A stretch of DNA of 64,000 bases from Collinsella tanakaei (GTDB lineage: Bacteria; Actinomycetota; Coriobacteriia; Coriobacteriales; Coriobacteriaceae). The DNA lies in assembly GCF_016902615.1 (NCBI RefSeq), contig NZ_JACJMB010000004.1, positions 59,968-123,967 on the forward strand. The letters run 5' to 3'. The notes beneath the pieces were generated by a model that saw nothing but the letters and a program-made list of their open reading frames with translations, made no database searches and was not told the DNA's origin. A program made the position numbers and the translations under genes. How positions within the stretch are numbered: the stretch's first letter is position 1; each line of letters begins with the position of its first letter. This document shows, in pieces, positions 35,375 to 44,310 of this stretch.

Positions 35375-35437
35375 TCGCGCCGCTTGTCCACCCCTCGACA
35401 AACATCACGATTCATGTCCAAAAAGTAAGAAGGAACC

Positions 35438-36391
35438 ATGAAGTACGCACGCGACTCGCGTCCCTCGCGTCCAAATGAAGAAACCGCGAAGCTGCTGTTC
35501 GAGGCGCTCCCGTGGATCAAGAACCTCACCGGCAAGACGGTGGTCATCAAGTACGGCGGCGCCGCCATGGTCGATCCGAAGCTGCGCGCCGACCTCATGA
35601 GCGACATCGTTCTGCTGAAGATCATCGGCATGCGCCCCGTCATCGTGCACGGCGGCGGCAAGGACATCAACGCCGCCCTCAAGCACTACGACATCCCCGT
35701 CGAGTTCAAAGACGGCCAGCGCGTCACGAGCGAGGAGGCCATGGAGGTCGTGCGCCAGGTGCTTGTCGGCAAGGTGAACGAGGAGCTCGTCGCCTCCGTC
35801 AACGTGCACGGCAACCTCGCGGTGGGCGTGTCGGGCGCGGACGCGGGCACCATCATCGCCCGCCAGCTCGATAAGCGGCTGGGGCGCGTGGGCGAGATCG
35901 TCCGCGTGAACGCCGACTTCCTGAACAGCCTGATGGACAACGACTACATCCCGGTCGTCGCGACCGTGGCCCAGGGCGAGGACGGCGGCTTCTACAACAT
36001 CAACGCCGACGTCGCCGCCGGGCACATCGCCGCCGCGGTCCATGCGCACAAGGTCATCTTCCTGACCGATGTCGACGGCCTGTATGAGGATTTCGACGAC
36101 AAGGATTCGCTCATCTCGAACCTCACGCTCGAGGAGACCGAGGCCATGCTCGCCTCGGGCGATATCGACAGCGGCATGATCCCGAAGCTCCAGAGCTGCG
36201 TGTACGCCCTGAAAGCCGGCGTATACCGCTCGCACATCATCAACGGCACGACGCCGCACGCGCTGCTGCTCGAGCTGCTGACCGATTCAGGCGTGGGCAC
36301 GGTCATGCACTCGACGCAGGTCGCCTACGAGAACGATACGCATCCGCACCCGCTCACGCAGTTCGCCGCGCGCCTTGCGGAAAACATCTAG
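35438..36391 (+). CDS. argB: Acetylglutamate kinase
   Basis: 317 residues, the ATP-dependent second step of arginine synthesis. TVVIKYGGAAMVD near 30-42 and HGGGKDINAAL near 70 form the phosphate-binding and substrate loops. FLTDVDGLYED near 208 is the amino-acid-kinase adenine-site motif. The N-terminal helix (about 10-28) before the core matches the arginine-sensitive hexameric type, so feedback inhibition by arginine is likely. AAGGAACC precedes the ATG. Confidence 0.96.
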   Translation: MKYARDSRPSRPNEETAKLLFEALPWIKNLTGKTVVIKYGGAAMVDPKLRADLMSDIVLLKIIGMRPVIVHGGGKDINAALKHYDIPVEFKDGQRVTSEEAMEVVRQVLVGKVNEELVASVNVHGNLAVGVSGADAGTIIARQLDKRLGRVGEIVRVNADFLNSLMDNDYIPVVATVAQGEDGGFYNINADVAAGHIAAAVHAHKVIFLTDVDGLYEDFDDKDSLISNLTLEETEAMLASGDIDSGMIPKLQSCVYALKAGVYRSHIINGTTPHALLLELLTDSGVGTVMHSTQVAYENDTHPHPLTQFAARLAENI

Positions 36392-36472
36392 CCGCCTGCG
36401 CGCCTTCCACACACATCGCATCCGGGGCCGCGCACGGAATGGCGCGGCCCTGCCACATCGAAAGGAATCCCC

Positions 36473-37756
36473 ATGTCGCTCGAAATCCAGAAGACCCTCG
36501 AGTCGTCGTACGTGATGCACACCTTCGGCCGCTCCAACGTCGATTTCGTTGGCGGCCATGGCATGACGCTCGTAGATGATGCCGGCCGCGAGTACACCGA
36601 TTTCCTCGCCGGCATTGGCGTGTGCTGCCTGGGTCATGGGCACCCGGCGCTCGTCGAGGCGGTGCGCGACCAGGCCGAGCGGCTCATGCACGTGTCGAAC
36701 TACTTCTATATCGAGCATCGCGGTGAGGTGGCGGCGCTTCTGTCCAAGCTCGCGAACGACGACATGGACGGCGCGCGCATCCTGGCCGACGCCATCGTGG
36801 CGGGCCACGCCGACGAGGTGCGCGCCGCTGCTGCTCCCGCTGCAGATGAGCAGGTGTGGGAGACGTTCTTCGCGAATTCCGGTGCCGAGGCGAACGAGGG
36901 CTCGATGAAGCTCGCGCGCCTGTACGCGCATCGCACGGGCAACGGCGGCAACACTATCGTCTGCTTGCGCGGCGGCTTCCACGGGCGCACGCTCGAGACC
37001 ATCGCCGCGACCATGCAGGATTGGCTGCAGGACAGCTTCAAGCCGCTGCCCGGCGGCTTCGTGGCGTGCACGCCCAACGACATCGACGAGCTGCGCGCCA
37101 TCTTCGACAAGCTGGGAAGCGAGATCTGCGCCGTCATGGTCGAGCCCATCCAGGGCGAGTCCGGCGTGCACCCGCTGACGCGCGAGTTCATGCAGGCGGC
37201 GGCCGACCTCGTGCACGGCGTGGGCGGCCTGCTCATTGCCGATGAGGTCCAGACGGGCATCTTCCGTTCCGGCAAGCCGTTCGCGTTCCAGACGCTCGGC
37301 GTCGTGCCGGACATCATGAGCCTCGCGAAGGGCATCGCCGGCGGTGTGCCCGCGGGCGCGTGCATGGCGCGCCGCGAGGTCGCCGATGTGTTCCGTCCGG
37401 GTGACCATGGCTCCACGTTCGGCGGCAGCTGCCTGGCGGTGGCGGCGGCCGAGGCGGTGCTTTGCGAGCTCGTGCGCGGCGCCTACGACGAGCATGCGGC
37501 CGAGGTCGGTGCGTATTTCGCCGAGCGGCTGGCCGCCCTGCCGCACGTGGACGAGGTGCGCGGCGCGGGCCTTATGGTCGGCTGCGATCTGGACGAGGAG
37601 GCGGGCGATGCGCACGACGTGGTCGCCGCCCTGCTCGATGCCGGCTTCGTCATCAACGCGACGGGCGCCCATACGCTGCGCTTCCTGCCGCCGTTGGTGT
37701 GCGAGCGCGAACACGTCGATGCGCTCGTGAGCGCCTTGGCTGACGTGTTGGCGTAG
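36473..37756 (+). CDS. argD: Acetylornithine aminotransferase
   Basis: 427 residues, a PLP enzyme of class III. FFANSGAEANEG near 138 and Lys286 in SLAKGIAGGVPAGA form the cofactor site; ADEVQTGIFRSGK near 257 is the DEVQ motif. There is an unusual insertion of about 35 residues (roughly 98-133, alanine- and aspartate-rich) between the N-terminal part and the GAEANE motif that other ArgD proteins do not need. AAAGGAATCCCC precedes the ATG at 36473. It is the last gene of argCJBD, closed by the long inverted repeat. Confidence 0.95.
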   Translation: MSLEIQKTLESSYVMHTFGRSNVDFVGGHGMTLVDDAGREYTDFLAGIGVCCLGHGHPALVEAVRDQAERLMHVSNYFYIEHRGEVAALLSKLANDDMDGARILADAIVAGHADEVRAAAAPAADEQVWETFFANSGAEANEGSMKLARLYAHRTGNGGNTIVCLRGGFHGRTLETIAATMQDWLQDSFKPLPGGFVACTPNDIDELRAIFDKLGSEICAVMVEPIQGESGVHPLTREFMQAAADLVHGVGGLLIADEVQTGIFRSGKPFAFQTLGVVPDIMSLAKGIAGGVPAGACMARREVADVFRPGDHGSTFGGSCLAVAAAEAVLCELVRGAYDEHAAEVGAYFAERLAALPHVDEVRGAGLMVGCDLDEEAGDAHDVVAALLDAGFVINATGAHTLRFLPPLVCEREHVDALVSALADVLA

Positions 37757-37765
37757 TCTCAGCCG

Positions 37766-37858
37766 GGGTGTCCTCATCGGGGACGGGGCAGTTTGGTGCC
37801 ACGGGGGCGCGCCACGCCCCCGTGGCACCAAACTGCCCCGTCCCCGATGAGGACACCC
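37766..37858. repeat. 44-bp perfect inverted repeat between convergent argD and acyltransferase genes
   Basis: Arms 37766-37809 and 37815-37858 are exact reverse complements around the 5-base loop CGCCA. The arm contains TCATCGGGGACGGGGCAG and TTTGGTGCCAC. It starts 9 bp after the argD stop and its last base is the first base of the acyltransferase stop codon. It lacks T-tracts but would make a very stable hairpin in both transcripts. Confidence 0.9.
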
Positions 37859-38877
37859 TAACGGCGAAGCCCCTCGGAGGGAATCCAGGTTCTGTGCATG
37901 AAGCGGTTGAACATGCCCTCGACAGGCAGCGCCGCGCAGAGCGCGCAGACGGCGAGCGAAAGCGCGACGATGATGAGCGTCCCCCACAGGGGATCGAGCA
38001 GCACGGGCAGGTCGTAGAAGGGCGTGCGAAACGTGAGGGCTGCCCGGATGAGACGGTGGATCACGTAGACCTGCAGCGTACGGCGCCCGAGCTCGCCGAG
38101 TCTCGCCCGGGGCGCATCGGGTACGAGACGGATGAGCGCCAGCGAGAAGATGCAGGCTGCGGACATGGCGACGAGCTTCTCCGCCACGCCCGACAGGAAG
38201 CCCGTCAGATAGGGTGTGTCGCCATAGACGCGCTGGAAGAACCAATCGTAAGCAGAGGGGTCGACGAGCCGCGCGCCCGCGATGAGGGCGGCCGCGGCGA
38301 CGGCGATCCACAGGCGTCGGTCCATATGGAGCGCGGCCACGCGGGAGGGCGCGAGATAGTAGCCGCAGGCGAACCACGGAAGGAACGCAACCGTCCGGCT
38401 GATGGCGAGAAAGCCGTTCGACAGATCGACCGATCCCCATGCGAGCGCGGCCAGCAGGCTGATCCCCATGCCGCGCGCAGGGCCCAGGCGTGCAAGCAAC
38501 GGCGTTGCGGCGTACCACCAGGCCATGGCGATGAGATACCACGGGGCGGAGGCGAACAGGAAGAGCCTGGGGAAAAGCGGGATGCCCGTGATGAGGAGCA
38601 GAAGCGCCTGGTAGATGAAGCCGAGCAGCAGGTAGGAGATGATGCGGTTGATATCGAGCCTGCCGTCACGATACGCACCCTTCGCGAACAGGCCTGACAT
38701 GAAGACGAACAGGGGCATGTGGAAGAGGTAGATGATGTCGAACACGGCGCTGAGCGCAGGGTTGTCGTTGTGGACCGGGTGCATGAAGTGGCCGATGACG
38801 ACGAGGATGATGAGGACGCCCTTGATGTTGTCGTACAGCGGGATGCGGGGCGCGCGGACGGTGGTCGATACGGTCAC
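37858..38877 (-). CDS. Acyltransferase family 3 (membrane O-acetyltransferase)
   Basis: 339 residues, integral membrane, with about ten helices. NIKGVLIILVVIGHFMHPV near 14-32 carries the family's catalytic-region histidine, and FDIIYLFHMPLFVFMSG near 45-61 is the second conserved block. Such enzymes acetylate cell-surface polysaccharides; the closest look is to fucose 4-O-acetylase-type proteins. A GTG at 38877 with GGAAAG upstream is taken as the start, because the longer open frame would run through the tRNA-Val gene. It stands alone downstream of tRNA-Val. Confidence 0.82.
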   Translation of the reverse strand: MTVSTTVRAPRIPLYDNIKGVLIILVVIGHFMHPVHNDNPALSAVFDIIYLFHMPLFVFMSGLFAKGAYRDGRLDINRIISYLLLGFIYQALLLLITGIPLFPRLFLFASAPWYLIAMAWWYAATPLLARLGPARGMGISLLAALAWGSVDLSNGFLAISRTVAFLPWFACGYYLAPSRVAALHMDRRLWIAVAAAALIAGARLVDPSAYDWFFQRVYGDTPYLTGFLSGVAEKLVAMSAACIFSLALIRLVPDAPRARLGELGRRTLQVYVIHRLIRAALTFRTPFYDLPVLLDPLWGTLIIVALSLAVCALCAALPVEGMFNRFMHRTWIPSEGLRR

Positions 38878-38914
38878 GGGTCGGTCTTTCCGGTCATGTC
38901 TCTCCAAAGATGCC

Positions 38915-38941
38915 AAAAGCGGCCCCGTTGCCGGAGCCGCT
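38915..38941 (-). terminator. Terminator of tRNA-Val
   Basis: Minus-strand stem AGCGGCTCCG with CGGGGCCGCT (one G-T pair), loop GCAA, followed by TTTT. Confidence 0.8.
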
Positions 38942-38951
38942 TGCGAGTCGA

Positions 38952-39027
38952 TGGTGGGCGATGAGGGATTCGAACCCCCAGCCTTGTGCGTGTAAAGCAC
39001 CTGCGCTAACCGTTGCGCCAATCGCCC
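38952..39027 (-). tRNA. tRNA-Val (anticodon UAC)
   Basis: 76 nt with encoded CCA. Acceptor GGGCGAT pairs with ATCGCCC. The anticodon stem GTGC/GCAC encloses the loop TTTACAC with anticodon TAC. The T-arm is GGGGG-TTCGAAT-CCCTC with one G-T. Confidence 0.95.
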
Positions 39028-39037
39028 ATGGGCGTTT

Positions 39038-39043
39038 AGTATA
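39038..39043 (-). promoter_or_regulatory. -10 box of the tRNA-Val promoter
   Basis: TATACT on the minus strand about 10 nt before the tRNA 5' end. No confident -35. Confidence 0.55.
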
Positions 39044-39169
39044 ACGGAAAACATGGGAATCGGCATCTCAATCGGGCAAATGGGTGTCGAAATCCCGGGG
39101 TCTTGGGAGCCTGCGCGAACCGGCGTCTGGCATTTTGGTCGCGCGGCAAGAACAAGGGGTGATGCTCCT

Positions 39170-40231
39170 ATGGCGCAGCAGGTCGGCTATGGCGACGTGA
39201 CGCACGATGGGCAAGATGCCGTAGAGGACGACGGGCGACGGGCCGCCGCCTTCGTGCCCGCTTCCGATAGCGAAGGGGCAGACGGCCGGACGCAGGGCGG
39301 CTCGGGCGACGGGACGTCTCGCACCGAGGCCCCAGGGCGGACCGTGGCATCCGATGACGAGAGCGCCCTCTTGCATATGCTGCCCCCGGAGCCCGAGGGC
39401 TTGGCCGACGGCAACGAACCCATCGAGAAGCTGCCCTCCATCATCGCCTGGGTCATCGCATCGTACTACGCGAAGAATTATGAGCCGTTCTTCATGCGCA
39501 CCACCGAGGACTGCTCGTTCATCGGCGCCGGCAACATGTCGTATTTCAGCCGTGAAGAGATGCTCGGCGTACAGGAAGCTGAGGAGATGACGCCCTTCGT
39601 GATCGTCCGCAACGCGCGGCTTCGCGTCCTCGACGAGGCCGAGCCCGTTGCAAGGAGAGCGATCGTGTACGGCACCTACGACCTTTTCACGGGCTTGCGG
39701 GATGAGATGCTGACAGCCGTGCACCAACGTGTCACGGCGTGCTGCCGCCTGACCGATGAGGGATGGAAGGCCTATCACATCCACAGCTCGAATGAGTGGC
39801 GCGAGCTGGTGGACGGCGAAACATTCCCCGTTCAGGTGAGCATGGACACCTATCGCTATGTCCAGGGCATCCTCAAGGCGAGCCGCCGTACGGGCAACGG
39901 CGACCGTGTGATGCTGCGCGAGACGAACGGGTCGAGCCGCATCATCATGCCGGCTGCGATCCTGTATGTCGAGGCGGCGGGAAAGCATTCGATCGTCCAT
40001 GAGCTGAACGGGAGCTATGAGCTCAACATGCTGCTGAGCGATGTCGAGCATCAGCTCGGTGACGCATTTCTGCGCGTGCACCGCAGCTACCTCGTGAATA
40101 CCGATGCCATCAGCTCGGTGAGCCACGGGAAAATCGAGCTGATCGGGGAGGGGTTCGTGCCCGTACCCGAGCGGCGGTCCGCCGAGATTCGACAGGAGAT
40201 CATGCGGCGACTCGACCGGACGAAGAAATAG
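39170..40231 (+). CDS. LytTR-family transcriptional regulator with NTF2/SnoaL-like N-terminal domain
   Basis: 353 residues. After a low-complexity acidic N-terminus (about 1-60), residues 85-225 look like a SnoaL/NTF2-type sensor fold (IIAWVIASYYAKNYEPFF, then VHQRVTACCRLTDEGWKAYHIHSS). Residues about 245-350 form a LytTR DNA-binding domain with ILYVEAAGKHSIVHE, the conserved FLRVHRSYLVN and VPVPERR. It has no receiver domain, so it is not a classical response regulator. The ATG at 39170 is preferred; an upstream ATG at 39053 lies within the tRNA-Val promoter region. It is followed by the LPXTG metalloprotease gene, which it may control. Confidence 0.82.
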   Translation: MAQQVGYGDVTHDGQDAVEDDGRRAAAFVPASDSEGADGRTQGGSGDGTSRTEAPGRTVASDDESALLHMLPPEPEGLADGNEPIEKLPSIIAWVIASYYAKNYEPFFMRTTEDCSFIGAGNMSYFSREEMLGVQEAEEMTPFVIVRNARLRVLDEAEPVARRAIVYGTYDLFTGLRDEMLTAVHQRVTACCRLTDEGWKAYHIHSSNEWRELVDGETFPVQVSMDTYRYVQGILKASRRTGNGDRVMLRETNGSSRIIMPAAILYVEAAGKHSIVHELNGSYELNMLLSDVEHQLGDAFLRVHRSYLVNTDAISSVSHGKIELIGEGFVPVPERRSAEIRQEIMRRLDRTKK

Positions 40232-40349
40232 CCGCTTCGCGCGCAGCGTGCGGGGTGCCTTTCGAATCCGAGCCTGCCCGCTGCGATGCGCATGCGCAGC
40301 GCGCTCCATCCACTCGTCTGCGGTGACCTATCTGTGTCAGGGCGCCTCG

Positions 40350-40379
40350 GCATTCATGCCGAAACGGGCGCATTCATGC
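40350..40379 (+). promoter_or_regulatory. Direct repeats upstream of the LPXTG metalloprotease gene
   Basis: GCATTCATGC at 40350-40359 and again at 40370-40379, exactly 20 bp apart, with a third inverted partial copy TGAATGC at 40417-40423. LytTR regulators bind direct repeats about two helical turns apart. A CATAAT -10-like box follows at 40422-40427. Confidence 0.5.
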
Positions 40380-40497
40380 TCAGATATGGTCTTCCGGATC
40401 GGGTGCTCCTCCGCCTGAATGCATAATTGGCCCATCGTCGACACTGCGCCCGATTGGCGCGGCGCATCCGCCTGCATGACGTTTCCTGGGAGGTCAC

Positions 40498-43400
40498 ATG
40501 CTGTCCGATCGATTCTCTCGCTGTGCGACCGGGCTGGTCGCGTCTGCCGCCCTCGTGCTGGGGATGCTGGGGTTCTCGGCGACACCGGCGCACGCAAGCG
40601 CCTCGGTGTCGTCGCCCTGCATTCCCACCGAGGAGCAGCTGGCAACCTACGAGGCGGACGGCACGCTCGACGAGCGCATGGCCCATGCCGAGGAGCTGGA
40701 TCTCGGTAGCCCATCGGAGAGTCTGATCGCGCAGGCCAAAGCGCGCGAGGCGGGCATCTCGGCGCAGGCGAACTTCGTGCCGGTGTCGTGGCGAGGCGGT
40801 ATGCCCACCGAGGGCGAGGCGCACGTGATCGCGCTCTATGTCGATTTCCCGGCAGGTGAGAACGAGAGCGCCTATACCTTCGGGGAGGAGGACACCTTGG
40901 AGGCGCTCGACGCGCTGATCGACGGCAGGGGCGGCTTCTATCCCTACGAGGACCTGTCCAGCTACTACTATCGCTCCAGCTACGGGGCGCTCGAGATTTC
41001 AGGCGATGCGTTCGCCTACACGGCCGCGCATCCGCGGAGCTATTACGAAACGAAGGGGCTGAATGCTGTTGACGGCCTGTTCGGCGAGGCTCTCCGCGCG
41101 CTTGACGATAAGATCGACTACGCCGACTACGATGGTAACGACGACGGCTGCATCGATGCGATCTACCTGCATTTCGCCGGGCCAGATGACGGCTGGATGT
41201 CGACATGGTGGAGCCAGACGTTTACCTTCAGCAGCGATGCGCCGACTTTCGACGGCGTCCGGGCATCCAAGTGCGTGCTGCTCCACAACCCCTCGAACAC
41301 CGAGGCAGGCGCCTCCACCATCATCCATGAGACCGGTCACGTGCTCGGCCTGCCGGATTACTACAGCGCTGCCGCCCAAACGGGGTCTGGGTTCACGTGG
41401 CCGACGGGCATCATCGGCTCGGACATGATGATGGACAACGTGGGCGACCATAACGGGTTCTCGAAATGGCTGCTCGGCTGGCTGGACGAGGATGACATCA
41501 CGCATGTTGCGGCGTCTGTGGAGGGCATCGAGGTCACGCGCGGCGGCGAGGTGCTGGCATCCGTCGCGCCCGGCGAGGACGGCACGTCGGCCACCACGCT
41601 CGACCTCGCGCGCTTCGTTGTCGACGACCCGATCGCGACCGGCGGTGTCATCGTCGTCTCAAATCGCAACGGGGGGATCTTTTCCGACTACTACGTGCTG
41701 CAATACGACGGGTATGGCGGCAACCAATCGCTCTTTACGGGTGCTATGGATGGCGGGTCGGGCCCACTGCCCAGCGGCTTTCGCATGTACCGCGTGCGCG
41801 CCGAGGTCGATGAGGATGCGATCGACTTCATCCATACCAACCTTAACGGCCGGGTGAACGACCAGCTGATCGAGTTGATTGACCCCGATATCGACCGCGC
41901 CCATATGCTGGGTTCCGGAAGGACGCTCGCTCATGCCACCTCGGGGGCATACGGATGCTTGCTCGCGGAGGGTGACGAGGTGACGCCGGATACCTATCCG
42001 TCGACGAATTTCTACGAGGTGCCGGCAATCGGCTACACCGGCATCGGCGTGCACATCGATGCCTGCGGGCAGGATAGCGGCACGGTCACGATCTCCCATA
42101 CCGGCAAGGCGGCGCCCGAGCTGCCCGCGTTCTCCGTTGAGCTTGACGAGGGCGAGCGGCTTTGCAACGCGGGCACGCTCCACCTCACAGCGAGCAGTGC
42201 CACGCGTGCCACGAACCGGACGGAGCCGGTGCTGCTCGTGGGCGGCGAGCGCGTGCCGGTACGCCTCACGGTCGACCGAGAGCGCATCGCGGTCAAGTAC
42301 CGCTTCGATGCGTTGCTGCTGCATGGCGCCGAGACCTGCGAGCTGCTGTTGCCGGCAGATACCTTCGAGATCGGCGAGGGGCTGACATCACCGGAGATCC
42401 GCGTGTCCCTTGCGGTCGGGAATGTCGCGCCTATCGACGATACCGGCACCTACTCGATCGAGCGGGGAGCTGGCATTGCGGGGCTGGCAAGCGATGTGGT
42501 GGACGTGGGGGACGGCAGGCATGTCGTTTTCCACGCCACCGTCGAGGGAGTGGAGGCGGTCGCGATCGCTGCCGACGGCACCGGTTCCGACCCTGTGAAG
42601 ATCGAGGGGCTGGGACTTCCCGAAACGGAGGCGACAAGATTATCGGCGGTATCGCTTGACGACGGGAAGGTCGCATTGTGCTTTAGCGGCATCGGGAACA
42701 CCGTGGCCGTAGTCGATACGTCGACATGGACGGGGCGCGTAGTCCACGTTGATGAGGATACGTCGGCGCCGGAGGTCATCGGAGTCAGAGAAGGCCTGAT
42801 AATGGTGAGGGGCGCCGTCGCGGAGCTCATCACAGGCGCTTCCGACGGAAGCGCTTCGTATCACTATGGTTTGGTTGCTGCGGCATCGCAGCTCTTTGCG
42901 GGTGATGGTCACCTGGCATGGGCGGAGGTTGAAGGCGGTGGAGCAGAGGGCGCTGCCGATTATGTCTGCTATGCGACGACGGCTGAGGCCTTTGCCGATG
43001 CGCTGCGCACCTGGGGGTCTTCGAGCATTGACGAGCTTGATGTGAATGGCTCCACGATGCTCGATCGGCTCCCCGCGGATAAGGTCATCACGCTCGATAC
43101 GCGCGGCTATCGCGACCTGCGTGGTGCCGATGCGTGCGATGGGTCGTTTGCGCTGCTCTTTGCCGATGCCGATGCTGCGTCGCAACATGCTGACGGCTAC
43201 GTGCTGACGCTCGATGGGGACGGGACGCGGACCGGTTGCTGCAAGGTCTCGTCTTCCCAGAATCATGATTCGGACGCGTGGAGCTATATATTCACGCACG
43301 TGAGCCTTGGTTCGAACGGCGCTGTTGCCGTATCCCGGGTGGGGTCGACAGCCGGTACGTATACCGAGCACGAGATTGTGCTCTGCTCGCAAGAGGCGCT

Positions 43401-44079
43401 TGCGGGGGCGGCGGATGCTTCTGCATGCGTGCGGCTTTTCGTGAACGGAGCGATGGAGGGCGCGTGGCTGGAGAGCGGCTCATGGCTCGCGATCGGCTGG
43501 CCCCTCGATACCCTCCAGTTCCCTGCGGGCACACCGGGCGTTGCAGGCGACGCCCAGCCGGATAAGGACCCGGATTATCTGCGGTACTACGTGACGAAGC
43601 CGATCGGGTCCGCATCTGGCGGCGATTCCGGCACCGACGAGCCGACGCCGGGCGAACCCGGTGACCAGGATGTTCCCGACGAGCCGGATGAGCCTGCCGA
43701 CCCGGATGATCCCACGGATCCAGACGATCCTACTGGTCCCGAGACGCCCGACGACCCAACCGATCCGGATGAGCCCGACGATCCAACCGACCCGGACGCG
43801 CCTGACGATCCGGACGCGCCTGACGAGCCGATCGATCCGGCCGTGCCCGACATCCCCTCGGGCGGCGCAGGGCAGGAGGATGCCGGCGAGGCCGACGCGA
43901 ACCGCTCTCCCGCGGGCTCGCAGGCGGGCGCAGCCCAGCGTGCCGAGCGCGCGTCCTCGCTGCCCGCAACGGGTGATGCCGGCATGCTTTCGGCGGCCGC
44001 GTGCGCCGCGCTCGGCGCGGCTGCAGTGTGCGCAGGTGTGGCCGTGCGGCGCCGCATATGTGCGCATGCGTCCAGGTAA
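40498..44079 (+). CDS. LPXTG-anchored M6-like metalloprotease
   Basis: 1193 residues. A signal peptide (1-33, ending AHA) leads to an M6-type protease domain with zinc motif HETGHVLGLPD (His277, Glu278, His281, Asp287) and the downstream GSDMMMD Met-turn region. YADYDGNDDGCIDAIYL near 213 looks like a calcium site. A long beta-rich region (about 450-1030) has no recognised motif. A Pro/Asp/Thr stalk (about 1045-1125) precedes the sortase signal LPATG (1155-1159), a hydrophobic helix and a basic tail. It is probably wall-anchored and degrades host or dietary protein. GGGAGGTCAC precedes the ATG. The regulator gene upstream is LytTR type. Confidence 0.9.
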   Translation: MLSDRFSRCATGLVASAALVLGMLGFSATPAHASASVSSPCIPTEEQLATYEADGTLDERMAHAEELDLGSPSESLIAQAKAREAGISAQANFVPVSWRGGMPTEGEAHVIALYVDFPAGENESAYTFGEEDTLEALDALIDGRGGFYPYEDLSSYYYRSSYGALEISGDAFAYTAAHPRSYYETKGLNAVDGLFGEALRALDDKIDYADYDGNDDGCIDAIYLHFAGPDDGWMSTWWSQTFTFSSDAPTFDGVRASKCVLLHNPSNTEAGASTIIHETGHVLGLPDYYSAAAQTGSGFTWPTGIIGSDMMMDNVGDHNGFSKWLLGWLDEDDITHVAASVEGIEVTRGGEVLASVAPGEDGTSATTLDLARFVVDDPIATGGVIVVSNRNGGIFSDYYVLQYDGYGGNQSLFTGAMDGGSGPLPSGFRMYRVRAEVDEDAIDFIHTNLNGRVNDQLIELIDPDIDRAHMLGSGRTLAHATSGAYGCLLAEGDEVTPDTYPSTNFYEVPAIGYTGIGVHIDACGQDSGTVTISHTGKAAPELPAFSVELDEGERLCNAGTLHLTASSATRATNRTEPVLLVGGERVPVRLTVDRERIAVKYRFDALLLHGAETCELLLPADTFEIGEGLTSPEIRVSLAVGNVAPIDDTGTYSIERGAGIAGLASDVVDVGDGRHVVFHATVEGVEAVAIAADGTGSDPVKIEGLGLPETEATRLSAVSLDDGKVALCFSGIGNTVAVVDTSTWTGRVVHVDEDTSAPEVIGVREGLIMVRGAVAELITGASDGSASYHYGLVAAASQLFAGDGHLAWAEVEGGGAEGAADYVCYATTAEAFADALRTWGSSSIDELDVNGSTMLDRLPADKVITLDTRGYRDLRGADACDGSFALLFADADAASQHADGYVLTLDGDGTRTGCCKVSSSQNHDSDAWSYIFTHVSLGSNGAVAVSRVGSTAGTYTEHEIVLCSQEALAGAADASACVRLFVNGAMEGAWLESGSWLAIGWPLDTLQFPAGTPGVAGDAQPDKDPDYLRYYVTKPIGSASGGDSGTDEPTPGEPGDQDVPDEPDEPADPDDPTDPDDPTGPETPDDPTDPDEPDDPTDPDAPDDPDAPDEPIDPAVPDIPSGGAGQEDAGEADANRSPAGSQAGAAQRAERASSLPATGDAGMLSAAACAALGAAAVCAGVAVRRRICAHASR

Positions 44080-44310
44080 AGGCGGCGTTCGTCCGGTCGC
44101 CTCGTGCCGTCTCGTCCGGTAGGCGGGGTATCCGGTAAGGGATATCTTGACACGCGCCTGCTGCTGCGGGCCCATAACGCTGCGAGCGGGTCGGTGCCCC
44201 GTGCTGGTGATGCTGCGATGTAGATGGTTCGGGTGCAGGCAGACAAGCTACAATGGAGCGCAACCGAACGGGGGCGCGCCGATCGCGCCCCCTGCATCGA
44301 AGGAGTGCCC

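Noticed and set aside
32300..35401. 1033-residue minus-strand frame across the arginine genes
   Set aside because: An antisense shadow typical of high-GC codon use; argC and argJ on the plus strand are unambiguous.
37858..39066. 402-residue version of the acyltransferase starting at 39066
   Set aside because: Its N-terminal 60 residues are a translation of the tRNA-Val gene and its terminator. The GTG at 38877 with a ribosome site is the sensible start.
43620..43870. Tandem nucleotide repeat in the metalloprotease stalk as a mobile or CRISPR-like array
   Set aside because: The repetition reflects Asp-Pro-rich stalk codons in an intact reading frame and has no spacer structure.
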